A stretch of DNA of 64,000 nt from DASYDU01 sp050248495 (lineage in GTDB: Bacteria > Planctomycetota > Planctomycetia > Pirellulales > Lacipirellulaceae). The notes beneath the pieces were generated by a model. It saw only the letters and a list, made by a program, of their open reading frames with translations, searched no databases and was not told where the DNA came from. The position numbers and the translations under genes are program-made. Shown piece after piece: positions 15,560 through 24,830 of the stretch; within the stretch, counting starts at the first letter, position 1, and each line of letters starts with the position of its first letter. The stretch is taken from assembly GCA_050248495.1 (NCBI GenBank), contig JBFWSG010000027.1:7346-71345 (forward strand), in the 5' to 3' direction.

Positions 15560-18055
15560 CTAGCGACTGCGTTTTGTTTGACCGCCCGGCTTCGCTTTGC
15601 GCTGTTTACCCTTCGCTGGTTTGCCTTTGCCCTTTGTGGGCCGGCCGCCCTTCTTCCTGCCGCCACGAAGCTCGTCCTTGAGTGAGCTGCGCGACCGCGC
15701 GGGCATGTGTACGCTCACGCGTTTGCCGCCCGAAACGCGGGCCACGAGTCGGAAGTCGAGACTCCGGGCATCGACATCGACCGCCGCCACGGCCACCCGC
15801 ACCGCGTCGCCTAGCCGATACGAGCTGCCGCTGCGGTGCCCTTCGATGGCGTGCCGCGCGCGGTCGAAGCGGTAGTAGTCGTCCGTGAGCGAGCTGATGT
15901 GAATGAACCCTTCGGCCGGCAGCTCGGTCCCCGTGACGAACAGGCCGAAATTTTCGGTGCCCGTGATCACGCCGTCGAGCTCCATGCCGATTTTGTTTTC
16001 GAGGAAGTGGAGCAACTTCACTTTGTTGAGTTCGCGCTCCGCGTCGGCCGCCCGCTGCTCACGCTCGCTGCAGTGGTCGCCCAGCACGAGCAGGTCGTCC
16101 ATTCGCTGCACGGGCTGCTTTTTGCGGGCGAGCTGGTCGATCAGCCGGTGGACCGTGAGGTCGGGATAGCGGCGGATCGGCGAGGTGAAGTGGCAATAGT
16201 TCTCGCTCGCCAGGGCGTAGTGCCCTTCGTCCTCGGGGCTGTATACGGCCCGCTGCATCGACCGCAGCACAGAGTAGTTCACGGCATGCTCGCGCGGATC
16301 GCCCTTCACCTCGTCCAGCAACTTCTGCAGCTCGAAGCGATTTTCCAGGTTCTCGACCTCGAAGCCCAGCTCGCGGACGAATTCGGTCATCACGCGCTGC
16401 TTTCGCGGATCGGGGTTGCCGTGCACGCGGCGCAGGAAAATCAACTCGGCCTCGTCGAGCTTCTGGGCCACGGCCTCGTTGGCCGAGAGCATGAACTCTT
16501 CGATGATCTGGTGGCTTTCGGTGTTCTTTTCGAGATGGGCGCCCGTGACACGGCCATCCTTGTCGAGATCGATCTTGATCTCCGGCATCGAGAGCTCGAG
16601 TGCCCCGCGGGCGAACCGGCGGGCTCGCAGGATCATCGCCAGCTCGTGCATTCGAGCCAACAGGCCGTGCACCTCGGGCGTGAGCTTCTTCTTCCACGCG
16701 GTGCGGTCGGCCAGGTACTCGTCGACCTCTTCATACGTGAATCGCCGCCGGCTCTTGATCGCACTCTTGTACACGTCGGTGGCCACCAGCACGCCTTCGG
16801 GCGTCATTTCCATCATCGCCGTCAGCGCGTACCGCACGCGGTCGGGCTGCAGGCTGGCGAGGTTGTTCGAGATGATCTCCGGCAGCATCGGGATTACGCG
16901 GTCCGGCAGGTAGATGCTGGTGGCCCGGTCGTGTGCCTCGCGGTCGAGCGGCGACTTGGGCTGCACGAAATGCGAAACGTCGGCGATGTGCACGCCGAGC
17001 ATCCAGTGCCCGCGGCTGTTCTTCTCGAGCGAGATCGCATCGTCGAAATCGCGGGCATCCACGGGGTCGATCGTGACGATCACTTCGGCCGTCAGATCGC
17101 GGCGGCCCTTGGGGATCGACTCGTCAAATTTCTCCGCTTGTGCCCGAGCGTCATCGAGGGCATCGTCGTCGAACTCGCCCGGCAGATTGAATTCGTGGAT
17201 GATCGACTGCGTGTCGACGCCCGGTTCGCCGCGCTGGCCGAGAATGTCGACGATCACGCCTTCGCCGTCGCGCGAATGACTCGGAAAGCGGACCATGTCG
17301 ATGACGACTTTGTCGTCGACCCGCGCGCCTTTCGCGCCGGGGTCTCCGACATAGATCGGCTTCTGGAACAGTTTGCCGTCGATCTGCACCAGGCCCATGC
17401 CGGCCTGCTCGAAGTAGACGCCGACGAACCGGCTCGTGGCCCGTTCGATGACGTCGATGATCCGGCCTTCGATCTTGCCCATGCGGCCCCGTTTTTCGAG
17501 CCGCACGGAAACGATGTCCCCTTCGGCCGCGTCACCGGTCTTGTCCATGGGAATGAACACGTCGGCGTCGCGCCCTTCGGAGCGGAGCGTCCCCTCGGGC
17601 CGCACGAAGCCGAACCCGGCCGCGGCTTTGCGAAATGTGCCGACCACATGATTGGTCGGGCTCTTGTGTTTTGTTTTTGCTTGCCGCTCGTCGCGCAGGG
17701 CGGTCGGCTTCTTCGCTAGTTTCTTCTTAATGTGATGAATTCTTTCTGTATTAGGCACGTCCTCAAGCGCGCTCGGCGATTTGGCGAGCGCGGCCTGGAA
17801 CGAGGCCTTGGCTTTTTCTTTCTCGGCCGCGAGTTTGGCGGCCTTCTTTTGCGCTGGGCTCTGGCCCTGCGGGAAGACGAGATGGCTTGGCCCGTAGGCG
17901 AGCCGATTTTCCTTCACGAGTCGCTTGATCGTCTTCTTGACTTCGTGCGCCGCGTCGCCCGCGAGGCCCAGCTTCTTGGCAATGACTGCCGGTTTTACCG
18001 GCTGGTAGTTCGGCCGCTGGACGTGATCTAGAATCTGTTCGCGGAGGTCAGACAT
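15560..18055 (-). CDS. rnr: Ribonuclease R
   Basis: 831 residues. Order: an N-terminal winged-helix region (KPAVIAKKLGL) and a basic linker; cold-shock domains from ~residue 135 (HVVGTFRKAAAGFGFV); the RNB catalytic domain with TIDPVDARDFDDAISL, whose clustered Asp residues hold the Mg ion; an S1 domain near 700-780 (GVITGTENFGLFVTGTELPAEGFIH); and a Lys/Arg/Gly-rich tail. RNase R is a processive 3'-5' exoribonuclease that degrades structured RNA and works in rRNA and tmRNA quality control. The gene lies just upstream of the convergent hicBA pair and follows a second exoribonuclease gene (18092-19090) at 36 bp, suggesting an RNA-decay transcription unit. Confidence 0.96.
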   Translation of the reverse strand: MSDLREQILDHVQRPNYQPVKPAVIAKKLGLAGDAAHEVKKTIKRLVKENRLAYGPSHLVFPQGQSPAQKKAAKLAAEKEKAKASFQAALAKSPSALEDVPNTERIHHIKKKLAKKPTALRDERQAKTKHKSPTNHVVGTFRKAAAGFGFVRPEGTLRSEGRDADVFIPMDKTGDAAEGDIVSVRLEKRGRMGKIEGRIIDVIERATSRFVGVYFEQAGMGLVQIDGKLFQKPIYVGDPGAKGARVDDKVVIDMVRFPSHSRDGEGVIVDILGQRGEPGVDTQSIIHEFNLPGEFDDDALDDARAQAEKFDESIPKGRRDLTAEVIVTIDPVDARDFDDAISLEKNSRGHWMLGVHIADVSHFVQPKSPLDREAHDRATSIYLPDRVIPMLPEIISNNLASLQPDRVRYALTAMMEMTPEGVLVATDVYKSAIKSRRRFTYEEVDEYLADRTAWKKKLTPEVHGLLARMHELAMILRARRFARGALELSMPEIKIDLDKDGRVTGAHLEKNTESHQIIEEFMLSANEAVAQKLDEAELIFLRRVHGNPDPRKQRVMTEFVRELGFEVENLENRFELQKLLDEVKGDPREHAVNYSVLRSMQRAVYSPEDEGHYALASENYCHFTSPIRRYPDLTVHRLIDQLARKKQPVQRMDDLLVLGDHCSEREQRAADAERELNKVKLLHFLENKIGMELDGVITGTENFGLFVTGTELPAEGFIHISSLTDDYYRFDRARHAIEGHRSGSSYRLGDAVRVAVAAVDVDARSLDFRLVARVSGGKRVSVHMPARSRSSLKDELRGGRKKGGRPTKGKGKPAKGKQRKAKPGGQTKRSR

Positions 18056-18091
18056 GAGAATGGCCGGACAATGTTGCTACGTCGCCCGGCG

Positions 18092-19090
18092 TCAGTTGGT
18101 TCCCCGATCGTCGACGAGCGGACCTTTGTAAAGCTTTCGCCCCAGATTGGCGTGATATTGGGTCCAGTTGCTCTCGACGTTCGGGCAGTCTTTGATCAGC
18201 TGCGTGAAGCTGGCCATCTTGGCGTCGAGGTTGTCGAGATGGTGCAGCGCGACCGCTTCGAGCGTCATCGGCAGTTTGGCGCTGCCGTACTCGTATTCGC
18301 CGTGGTGGCTGATCACCATGTGCTTGATCTCGGTCACCAGCGATTTCGAGAAGGACTCGCCCGAGAGTCGCTCCGCCTCGACCACCTTGGCGTCGATCAT
18401 CGAGATCGCCAGGATCATGTGACCCAGCAGCTGCCCTTCGTCCGTATAGGCGATGTCGCGCTCGTACGAGAGCTCATCGGTCTTCGCCGCGTCGTGCAGG
18501 AACGCGCCAATCAGCAGCTTGTCGGGATCGAGCTGCGGATAACGCGGCGCCACCAAGAGCACCAGCTCCATCAGTCCGACGACGTGCTCCAACAATCCGC
18601 CCCGGTAGGCGTGATGGTTCTTCATGCCCGCCGGTGCGGTCGTGAACTTTGCCATGAACTCCTGGTCCATCAGAAAGCACTCGGCCAGGTTGCGCAACTC
18701 CGGTGTGCGGATCGACCGCAGTATTTCGGTGAGCCGGGCCGCCATCTTGTCGATCTCGGCCGACTGCAGCGTGACGAAGTCGCTCTCATCGACCTCGTCG
18801 GGCCGGGCGCGGCGGATCGAGTTGGCGATCATCTGCATGTTGCCCTGGAACAGCTGCGTCTGTCCGTCCACGAGCACATAGTCGCCGTTCTCGAACCCCC
18901 GGTAGTCGTTTTCGCTGGCGTTCCAGAGCCGCGTGGCGATCGCGCCGCTGCGGTCCGAGAGCTGCAGCTGCAGGTACAAGTTGCCGTTGCGATTCGGTCG
19001 GAGCTGCTTATCGGAAGCCAGGAAGACCTGTTGCACGTGCTCGTTGTGCGCCAGTTGGCTGACAAAGCGTCGTTCGGTAACGGTGGACAT
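18092..19090 (-). CDS. 3'-5' exoribonuclease YhaM-like (OB-fold plus HD domain)
   Basis: 332 residues from the ATG at 19088-19090. The longer frame runs into repeat sequence. The N-terminal ~100 residues form an OB-fold (NGNLYLQLQLSDRSGAIATR, FENGDYVLVDG). The C-terminal half is an HD metal-dependent phosphohydrolase domain with KNHHAYRGGLLEHVVG, FLHDAAKTDEL and ISHHGEYEYGS. This order matches YhaM of Firmicutes, a 3'-5' exonuclease acting on RNA and single-stranded DNA. It precedes rnr on the same strand. It is divergent from proS, and a heptamer-repeat tract sits directly before its start codon, where a Shine-Dalgarno site would normally be. Confidence 0.88.
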   Translation of the reverse strand: MSTVTERRFVSQLAHNEHVQQVFLASDKQLRPNRNGNLYLQLQLSDRSGAIATRLWNASENDYRGFENGDYVLVDGQTQLFQGNMQMIANSIRRARPDEVDESDFVTLQSAEIDKMAARLTEILRSIRTPELRNLAECFLMDQEFMAKFTTAPAGMKNHHAYRGGLLEHVVGLMELVLLVAPRYPQLDPDKLLIGAFLHDAAKTDELSYERDIAYTDEGQLLGHMILAISMIDAKVVEAERLSGESFSKSLVTEIKHMVISHHGEYEYGSAKLPMTLEAVALHHLDNLDAKMASFTQLIKDCPNVESNWTQYHANLGRKLYKGPLVDDRGTN

Positions 19091-19099
19091 GAAGGAAGG

Positions 19100-19131
19100 T
19101 TGAGGGTCGAGAGTCGAGAGTTGATGGTCAG
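19100..19131. repeat. Degenerate heptamer tract (TCGAGAG type)
   Basis: Units TTGAGGG, TCGAGAG, TCGAGAG, TTGATGG, each 7 bp. It lies just upstream of the YhaM-like start and is roughly inverted relative to 19283-19316. Confidence 0.7.
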
Positions 19132-19282
19132 AAAGATGAGCGATTGCCGCGAACCAACAGTTAGCCGGCGGTTCCGCGTTCCGGGTCAATTGTAGGGCAG
19201 GGGGCAAGCAGTCACAACGGCCGACGCGCAGTGCGATTCTCTGTCGCACCCGAATGCCCTAGAATGTGGCCGTATTTATTCT

Positions 19283-19316
19283 GGCTCTCAACTCTCAACC
19301 ATCGACTCTCAGCTCT
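19283..19316. repeat. Degenerate heptamer tract (CTCTCAA type), just upstream of proS
   Basis: Units CTCTCAA, CTCTCAA, CCATCGA, CTCTCAG. It is the inverted counterpart of 19100-19131 across the divergent yhaM-like/proS intergenic region and ends seven bases before the proS ATG. Confidence 0.7.
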
Positions 19317-19322
19317 TTCCCC

Positions 19323-20846
19323 ATGGCCAAGCAACCGCAGAACGCGATCTCGCCGACTCGCGCCGAGAACTATCCCGAGTGGTATCAGCAAGTCGTGAAG
19401 GCGGCGGATCTCGCCGAGCCTTCCGACGTCCGCGGCTGCATGGTGATCAAGCCGTGGGGCTACGCGATCTGGGAGAACATCCAGCGGCGGCTCGACGCGA
19501 GGTTCAAAGCCACCGGGCACGAGAACGCCTACTTCCCGCTCTTCATTCCGATGAGCTTTCTCGAGAAAGAGGCGCAGCACGTCGAAGGGTTCGCGAAGGA
19601 ATGTGCCGTCGTCACCCACCATCGGCTCGAACCCGATGGCAAGGGCGGCCTGCAACCCGCGCCGGATGCCAAGCTCGAGGAGCCGCTCATCGTGCGACCC
19701 ACGAGCGAGACGATCATCGGTGCGACGTTCGCCCGCTGGGTGCAGTCGTATCGCGATTTGCCGATCTTGATCAACCAGTGGGCCAATGTTGTCCGCTGGG
19801 AACTGCGGACGCGGATGTTTCTGCGCACGGCCGAGTTTCTCTGGCAGGAGGGGCACACGGTCCACGCCACGGAGGCCGAAGCCCGCGAAGAGACCCAGCG
19901 GATGCTCGAGATCTATGCCGAGTTTGTTGAAGGTGCGATCGCCATCCCCGTGATCAAGGGCGAGAAGACGGCCGGCGAGCGATTTCCCGGCGCGGTTTCG
20001 ACTTACACCATCGAAACGATGATGCAGGACCGCAAGGCGCTGCAAGCCGGCACCTCGCACTTTCTCGGCCAGAACTTTGCCAAAGCGCAAGAGATCAAGT
20101 TTTCCGCCGAGAGCGGCGAACTGGAATACGCCTGGACGACGTCCTGGGGGATGACCACGCGCCTGATTGGTGCGCTCGTCATGACGCACAGCGACGACGA
20201 CGGGTTGGTGCTGCCGCCGAAACTCGCGCCGGCTCACGTCGTGATTTTGCCGATCTATCGCGACGTGGAGGAGCGGGCGAAGGTGTTGCCGTATTGCGAG
20301 TCGCTCAAGCAAGAGCTGGCGGCCCAGTCGTACGACGGCGAGTCGGTCCGCGTGCGCATCGATGATCGTGACATTCGCGGCGGCGAAAAGAAATGGCAAT
20401 GGGTCAAGCGCGGCGTGCCGCTCCGCGTGGAGGTCGGACCGCGCGATCTGGCAAGCGATCAACCTTCCGTCAGCCGACGTGATGTCGCTGGTAGAATGCC
20501 TAATATGTCACGCAGTGAGTTCGTCGCGAGCATCTCAAAGACGCTCGATGCGATCCAGCAGTCTCTCTTCGACGCCGCGCATGCCGACCGCGCTGCTGCG
20601 AGCGTGAAGATCGACACGTTGAAAGAATTCGAGGCTTTCTTCACGCCCAAGAACGAAGAGCGACCCGAAGTGCACGGCGGCCTCGCCTATTCGCATTTTG
20701 TTGACTCGCCCGAGATGGACGAAAAACTCAAAGCGCTGAAGGTCACCGTCCGCTGCATCCCGCTCGACGCGCCGGAAGAACCCGGCAAGTGCATCTTCAC
20801 CGGCAAGGCGGCCACCAAACGCGGCGTCTTCGCCAAGGCGTATTAA
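19323..20846 (+). CDS. proS: Prolyl-tRNA synthetase, archaeal/eukaryote-like short type
   Basis: 507 residues from the ATG at 19323. Class II synthetase motifs are present: GCMVIKPWGYAIWE, HENAYFPLFIP, VRPTSETIIG (motif 2 region) and QEGHTVHATEAEA. An anticodon-binding domain follows (APAHVVILPIYRD). There is no editing domain insertion of the kind found in bacterial-type ProRS (~570 residues). The C-terminal domain ends in the FAKAY that closes archaeal/eukaryote-type enzymes. It charges tRNA-Pro. It is divergent from the YhaM-like gene, with heptamer tracts where a leader would be. Confidence 0.96.
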   Translation: MAKQPQNAISPTRAENYPEWYQQVVKAADLAEPSDVRGCMVIKPWGYAIWENIQRRLDARFKATGHENAYFPLFIPMSFLEKEAQHVEGFAKECAVVTHHRLEPDGKGGLQPAPDAKLEEPLIVRPTSETIIGATFARWVQSYRDLPILINQWANVVRWELRTRMFLRTAEFLWQEGHTVHATEAEAREETQRMLEIYAEFVEGAIAIPVIKGEKTAGERFPGAVSTYTIETMMQDRKALQAGTSHFLGQNFAKAQEIKFSAESGELEYAWTTSWGMTTRLIGALVMTHSDDDGLVLPPKLAPAHVVILPIYRDVEERAKVLPYCESLKQELAAQSYDGESVRVRIDDRDIRGGEKKWQWVKRGVPLRVEVGPRDLASDQPSVSRRDVAGRMPNMSRSEFVASISKTLDAIQQSLFDAAHADRAAASVKIDTLKEFEAFFTPKNEERPEVHGGLAYSHFVDSPEMDEKLKALKVTVRCIPLDAPEEPGKCIFTGKAATKRGVFAKAY

Positions 20847-20927
20847 CTTCGCCGCTGTCGAATTCGCACTAATTCCTAGCCGCGAGAATTGAAATTTCCG
20901 TTGGCCGAAGGCCAAGAAGTCAGTGCG

Positions 20928-21464
20928 ATGGGCGACATTCATTCTCCAACGTCGGTGCTGCTGATTGTTGCTCTCACGTCGCGGCATGCCGCGGCGCTGG
21001 ATTGGGCACGTGAACGGATCGCTTCCCAACATGGTCCGCTCGCGCTCACGAGCGACGCGTTCGATTTCACCGAGACCGACTATTACGCCTCGACGATGGG
21101 CGACGGCCTCAAGAAGCAATTTGTGGCTTGCGGGAAGCTGGTCGATCCCGGCAGGCTGCCGCGGATCAAGTGCGATACAAATGCTTGGGAGGTTGAATAC
21201 GCTTCGCTCGGCCAGCACGCGGAGCCGCGGCCGCTGAATCTGGATCCGGGTTACATCACGCCGGCCAAGCTGGTCCTCGCCTCGACGAAGGATCATGCCC
21301 ATCGGCTCTATCTGGCCGAGGGAATCTACGCCGAGATCACGCTCGCGTTTCGTGCCAAACAGTGGCAGCCCTTGGAATGGACCTATCCGGACTATCGCCG
21401 GGCCGACTTCCAGCAGTTCTTCTCGTCCGCTCGGGAATATCTCTTGGCCCACCGCGGTGATTAG
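20928..21464 (+). CDS. DUF4416 family protein
   Basis: 178 residues from the ATG at 20928; a TTG at 20889 would add 13 residues of poor quality. Motifs SDAFDFTETDYYASTMGDGLKK and LNLDPGYITPAKLVLASTKDHAHRLYL are characteristic of DUF4416, as is the C-terminal TYPDYR. The function is not established for the family. The protein is soluble and globular with no signal peptide. It lies 24 bp before the WecA-like gene and may be the first gene of the same transcription unit. Confidence 0.85.
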   Translation: MGDIHSPTSVLLIVALTSRHAAALDWARERIASQHGPLALTSDAFDFTETDYYASTMGDGLKKQFVACGKLVDPGRLPRIKCDTNAWEVEYASLGQHAEPRPLNLDPGYITPAKLVLASTKDHAHRLYLAEGIYAEITLAFRAKQWQPLEWTYPDYRRADFQQFFSSAREYLLAHRGD

Positions 21465-21488
21465 AATCGAAGGCGGAGGATTCCGCTG

Positions 21489-22601
21489 GTGGGTAAGAAT
21501 CTGCTGGTGCTGACGGCCGCGGTGCCAAGCTTTCTGATCGCGCTCATCGCGGTCGGCTGGGTCCGTCGCTGCGCGCCAAGTTGGGGCCTCGTGGCTCGGC
21601 CGCGGAGCGATCGGTTCCACGACCGGCCGACGCCGCTCGCCGGTGGGCTCGGGATCTGGCTCGGCGTCGTGGGCACCTTCGCGCTGGGGCAAATTGCGCT
21701 TTGGTTGATCGACGCTGGCTTCATCTCGCAAAGTCAATTGCCGCAGCTTGCTCAAACGCATCTCGCGGGTATCGAGCTGCAAGCGCCGAAGCTGTGGACT
21801 CTGTTGGCAGCCGCGACGGCCATGGCAATGCTCGGACTGGTGGACGATTGCCTTGGCCTCGGCTGGCGGCTGCGGCTGGCGGTGCAGACGCTCATCGCGG
21901 CCTTCATGGTCTCTCAAGGTTGGCGGCTCTCGCTGTTCATCGATGTGCCGGCGCTTATGGCCGTGCTCTCGGTGATCTGGCTCGTCGGTATTGTCAATTC
22001 GTTCAACATGCTCGACAACGTCGATGGCCTGGCGGCGGGCGTGTCGCTCATTGCTGCGGTGATCCTGGCCGCCGTGATGCTTACCTCGCCGCAGGTCGAA
22101 GCTGGCGGCCCGCAACTGTTTGTGGCTGGCTTCCTGTTGGTGCTCGCCGGAGGAATCGCCGGATTTTGGTCTTACAACCGGCCCCCGGCGTCGATCTTTA
22201 TGGGCGACGTGGGCAGCTACTTCATCGGCTTTTGTCTCGCCGCTGCCACGCTGATGGCCACCTTCGCCGGCGAGGGCGTTCCGCGGCACGCGATCCTCGC
22301 CCCGCTCTGCGTGCTGGCGGTGCCGATCTACGACACGCTTTCGGTGGTCTGGATCCGACTCCGTGCCGGCCGCAGCCCGTTCGAGGGCGACAAAAATCAT
22401 TTTTCACACCGGCTGATCGCGCTCGGTCTTTCGACGAAGCAGGCGGTGGGGACGATTTATCTGTTGGCCGCCGCGTGTGGAATGGGGGCGCTCTTGTTGC
22501 ATCAGGTGGACGTCGTCGGCGCCGGCGTCATTCTCCTGATGGTCGCGTGCATGCTCGCCGTGACCGCGATCCTCGAAACCACCGCCCGGCGAAAGCAGTA
22601 A
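21489..22601 (+). CDS. Undecaprenyl-phosphate sugar-1-phosphate transferase (WecA/MraY superfamily)
   Basis: 370 residues from a GTG at 21489, with GGCGGAGG a few bases upstream. It is polytopic with about ten predicted membrane spans. Catalytic loops: DDCLGLGWRLRL (~residue 118), NMLDNVDGLAAG (~172), FMGDVGSYFIGF (~238) and the HR-type loop GDKNHFSHRL. It loads a sugar-1-phosphate (GlcNAc-1-P in WecA) from a UDP-sugar onto the lipid carrier at the inner face of the cytoplasmic membrane. That is the first step of a surface polysaccharide. The O-antigen-ligase-like gene begins four bases after its stop. Confidence 0.92.
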   Translation: MGKNLLVLTAAVPSFLIALIAVGWVRRCAPSWGLVARPRSDRFHDRPTPLAGGLGIWLGVVGTFALGQIALWLIDAGFISQSQLPQLAQTHLAGIELQAPKLWTLLAAATAMAMLGLVDDCLGLGWRLRLAVQTLIAAFMVSQGWRLSLFIDVPALMAVLSVIWLVGIVNSFNMLDNVDGLAAGVSLIAAVILAAVMLTSPQVEAGGPQLFVAGFLLVLAGGIAGFWSYNRPPASIFMGDVGSYFIGFCLAAATLMATFAGEGVPRHAILAPLCVLAVPIYDTLSVVWIRLRAGRSPFEGDKNHFSHRLIALGLSTKQAVGTIYLLAAACGMGALLLHQVDVVGAGVILLMVACMLAVTAILETTARRKQ

Positions 22602-22605
22602 GCCG

Positions 22606-24783
22606 ATGGCCAGGCCCGTCAAAACAAACGGCGAATCGCGCGAGACGACGGGGCGCTGGCCGGCGTTTTTGTTGGGCGGTTATATGGCGCTCCTCGTCGC
22701 TCGGACGATGGTGCCCGAAGACCCCGGCGGCAAATTGGGGCTCGGTGCGCCGTTCGATGCGCTGTGGATCCTGCTGGCGATCGGTTGGCTGCTGGGACAA
22801 TTCCGGCTGGGGCGGATGCGGCTGCGATTTGGCCTGGCAGACGCGCTCGTGGTGGCGCTCGTTCTCTGGTACTCGGTCGCCGCACTCCTGGCGATGCCGA
22901 GCGGAAGCCCGCGGCCCGCGATGAACATGCTCTGGGAATGGGTCGTCATGGGAATGGCGTACTTTCTCGGCCGCCAGCTGCTAACGGACGAGTCGCAGCG
23001 CAAATCCGTGGTCACCGTGATGATCGGGCTTGCCGCGGGACTCGCCGCGGTCTCGATCTACCAGAATTTCGTCACGATACCGGCCGACGTCGTCGCCTAT
23101 GACGCGGCGAAGGACTCGGTCGAATCTCTTTATCAGGCGACGGGCCAGTGGCTCGAGCCCGGCTCGCACGAGCGGATCAGCTTCGAGGCGAGGCTCTCTA
23201 GCCGATTGCCCACGGCGACGTTTGCGCTGAGCAATTCATTGGCCGGGTTCCTGGTGCCCTGGCTGGTGATGCTCTGCGGCATCATCGGAAGCTTGCGACC
23301 CAGGTCGCGGGTCCTCGCTGCGCTGGCGATCGTTATGCTCGTCTGCTACTCGATCTGGCTCACCGGCAGTCGGACCGCGGGCGTCGCCGCAATCGTCGGG
23401 CTGCTACTGGTGGTCGCCGCTCGGGCCAGAAACGCGGCCTTCTCGTCCCGAGTCTGGTGTATGGCGATGGGTGCAGCGTTGGTCGGTCTAGTCGCAGCGG
23501 TCGGCATGGGCCTTGCCACCTCCGTCGGCCAGCGGGCGATGAGCGCGGCGTGGCGATCGCTAGCGTTTCGCGTCGACTACTGGCGAGCCTCGCTCGGCAT
23601 CATTCGCGACTATCCCATCACCGGCTGTGGACCGGGACAATTCCAGGACACCTACACGGCCTACAAACTCTTGACCGCGCCGGAGGAAATTCAGGATCCG
23701 CACAATTGGTTCATCGAGCTTTGGTCGACGGCCGGCGCGCCCGCGGCTCTGTTGATGCTCGCGGTAATTGGCGTCATCGCCTTCCACGCATGGCGGGCGA
23801 CTTGGCGGCGCAACGACGAGGTTGGAATGTCGTCGCCCACGAATCGCTCGATCGAGTTCGGCGGCGTGTGCGGAGTGTTGCTGGGAGCCGCGATCGCCTG
23901 GCTCAGCGGCTACCCGGTGGCCGGGGTGAGCGTCCTTATTTTGCTGGCGGGGATCGCCGTCGGCTGGTTTCTGCTCGCGCCGTTCCGCGGCGTAGGTGCG
24001 ATGTCGCCGCCGTTACCCTTCATCGCGGCTATGGCTCTACTGGTGAACCTGCTCGCCGCCGGCGGTATCGGCTTTCCTGCCGTTGCCGACAGTTTGTGGT
24101 TGCTCTTCGCCGTGCAGCTCAATATCGTCTATGCCGAGCACGCCGCGCTGCGAACGCTGACGCCGCCCAAGAGCATCCGCTGGGCTGTCGGGCTCTCCTG
24201 CGCCGCGCTGTTGCTCGCCGTGATCCGCTGGGAATACATTCCGGTGCTCAATTCCCGGCTGCGATTGACGCTGGCCGATACGTCTCGAGCCCAAGGCGAT
24301 ACCGCGGCCCACCGGGCGGCCCTCGAATCCGCGCTCGAAGCCGATCCCTGGTCGACCACCGCCGCCACGCGCCTCGCTGCCCAGCGGTTTGCCGACTACC
24401 AGGCGCTCCCCACGGACAGCCAGATCCAAAGCCTCCTCGCCGCCGATGCCCGCGTCCGCGAGCTGGCCCCCCGCAGCGCGGCCGCCTGGGCGCAAAGTGC
24501 CGAATTTGCGGGCGCGATCTTTCGGGATACCGACGGCGTAGAACATCGCAGGGCCGCGGAGGGATGCTACGCGCGGGCGCTGGCGCTCTATCCAACCAGC
24601 AGCCAGCTGCAGGCGGGCGCCGCGCGGTTCTGGGACTCGATCGGCGATTCCGCGCGGGCGCGGGCGGCCGCCGCCGAGGCGCTGCGGATCGACGATGCCA
24701 TGCAATCCGCCGGGCATACGGATCGAGTGCTGGATACGGTCACGCGGTTGGAGATCGAAACTTTGGCCCAGACGCCGCGCTAG
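22606..24783 (+). CDS. O-antigen ligase/polymerase-like membrane protein with C-terminal TPR region
   Basis: 725 residues. The first ~520 contain about a dozen membrane spans with a Wzy_C/O-antigen-ligase core: LTGSRTAGVAAIVGLLLV, then a large loop with GIIRDYPITGCGPGQF and DPHNWFIELWSTAG, the conserved loop of this superfamily. Residues ~560-725 form tetratricopeptide-like helices (GDTAAHRAALESALEADPWST). Such proteins polymerise or ligate lipid-linked glycans at the outer face of the cytoplasmic membrane. It pairs naturally with the preceding WecA-like gene, suggesting a small surface-glycan unit. The exact reaction (ligase or polymerase) is undetermined. Confidence 0.85.
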   Translation: MARPVKTNGESRETTGRWPAFLLGGYMALLVARTMVPEDPGGKLGLGAPFDALWILLAIGWLLGQFRLGRMRLRFGLADALVVALVLWYSVAALLAMPSGSPRPAMNMLWEWVVMGMAYFLGRQLLTDESQRKSVVTVMIGLAAGLAAVSIYQNFVTIPADVVAYDAAKDSVESLYQATGQWLEPGSHERISFEARLSSRLPTATFALSNSLAGFLVPWLVMLCGIIGSLRPRSRVLAALAIVMLVCYSIWLTGSRTAGVAAIVGLLLVVAARARNAAFSSRVWCMAMGAALVGLVAAVGMGLATSVGQRAMSAAWRSLAFRVDYWRASLGIIRDYPITGCGPGQFQDTYTAYKLLTAPEEIQDPHNWFIELWSTAGAPAALLMLAVIGVIAFHAWRATWRRNDEVGMSSPTNRSIEFGGVCGVLLGAAIAWLSGYPVAGVSVLILLAGIAVGWFLLAPFRGVGAMSPPLPFIAAMALLVNLLAAGGIGFPAVADSLWLLFAVQLNIVYAEHAALRTLTPPKSIRWAVGLSCAALLLAVIRWEYIPVLNSRLRLTLADTSRAQGDTAAHRAALESALEADPWSTTAATRLAAQRFADYQALPTDSQIQSLLAADARVRELAPRSAAAWAQSAEFAGAIFRDTDGVEHRRAAEGCYARALALYPTSSQLQAGAARFWDSIGDSARARAAAAEALRIDDAMQSAGHTDRVLDTVTRLEIETLAQTPR

Positions 24784-24791
24784 CATGCGAA

Positions 24792-24820
24792 TTGCGGCCT
24801 GTTTTTGCTCTCGTTAGAAT
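24792..24820 (+). promoter_or_regulatory. Candidate sigma-70 promoter of the DUF1573 gene
   Basis: TTGCGG (24792-24797), 17-base spacer, TAGAAT (24815-24820). The ATG at 24831 is only 10 bases beyond the -10 box, which would give a nearly leaderless message. Confidence 0.45.
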
Positions 24821-24830
24821 AAGGCGAAGC

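Noticed and set aside
15836..17719. 627-codon open frame on the plus strand
   Set aside because: Antisense to rnr with no motifs or ribosome binding site; a shadow.
20535..22400. 621-codon open frame on the minus strand
   Set aside because: Overlaps proS, the DUF4416 gene and the WecA-like gene in antisense; low-complexity charged translation.
21581..22924. 447-codon plus-strand frame
   Set aside because: Out-of-frame reading of the WecA-like and O-antigen-ligase genes, Arg-rich and without structure.
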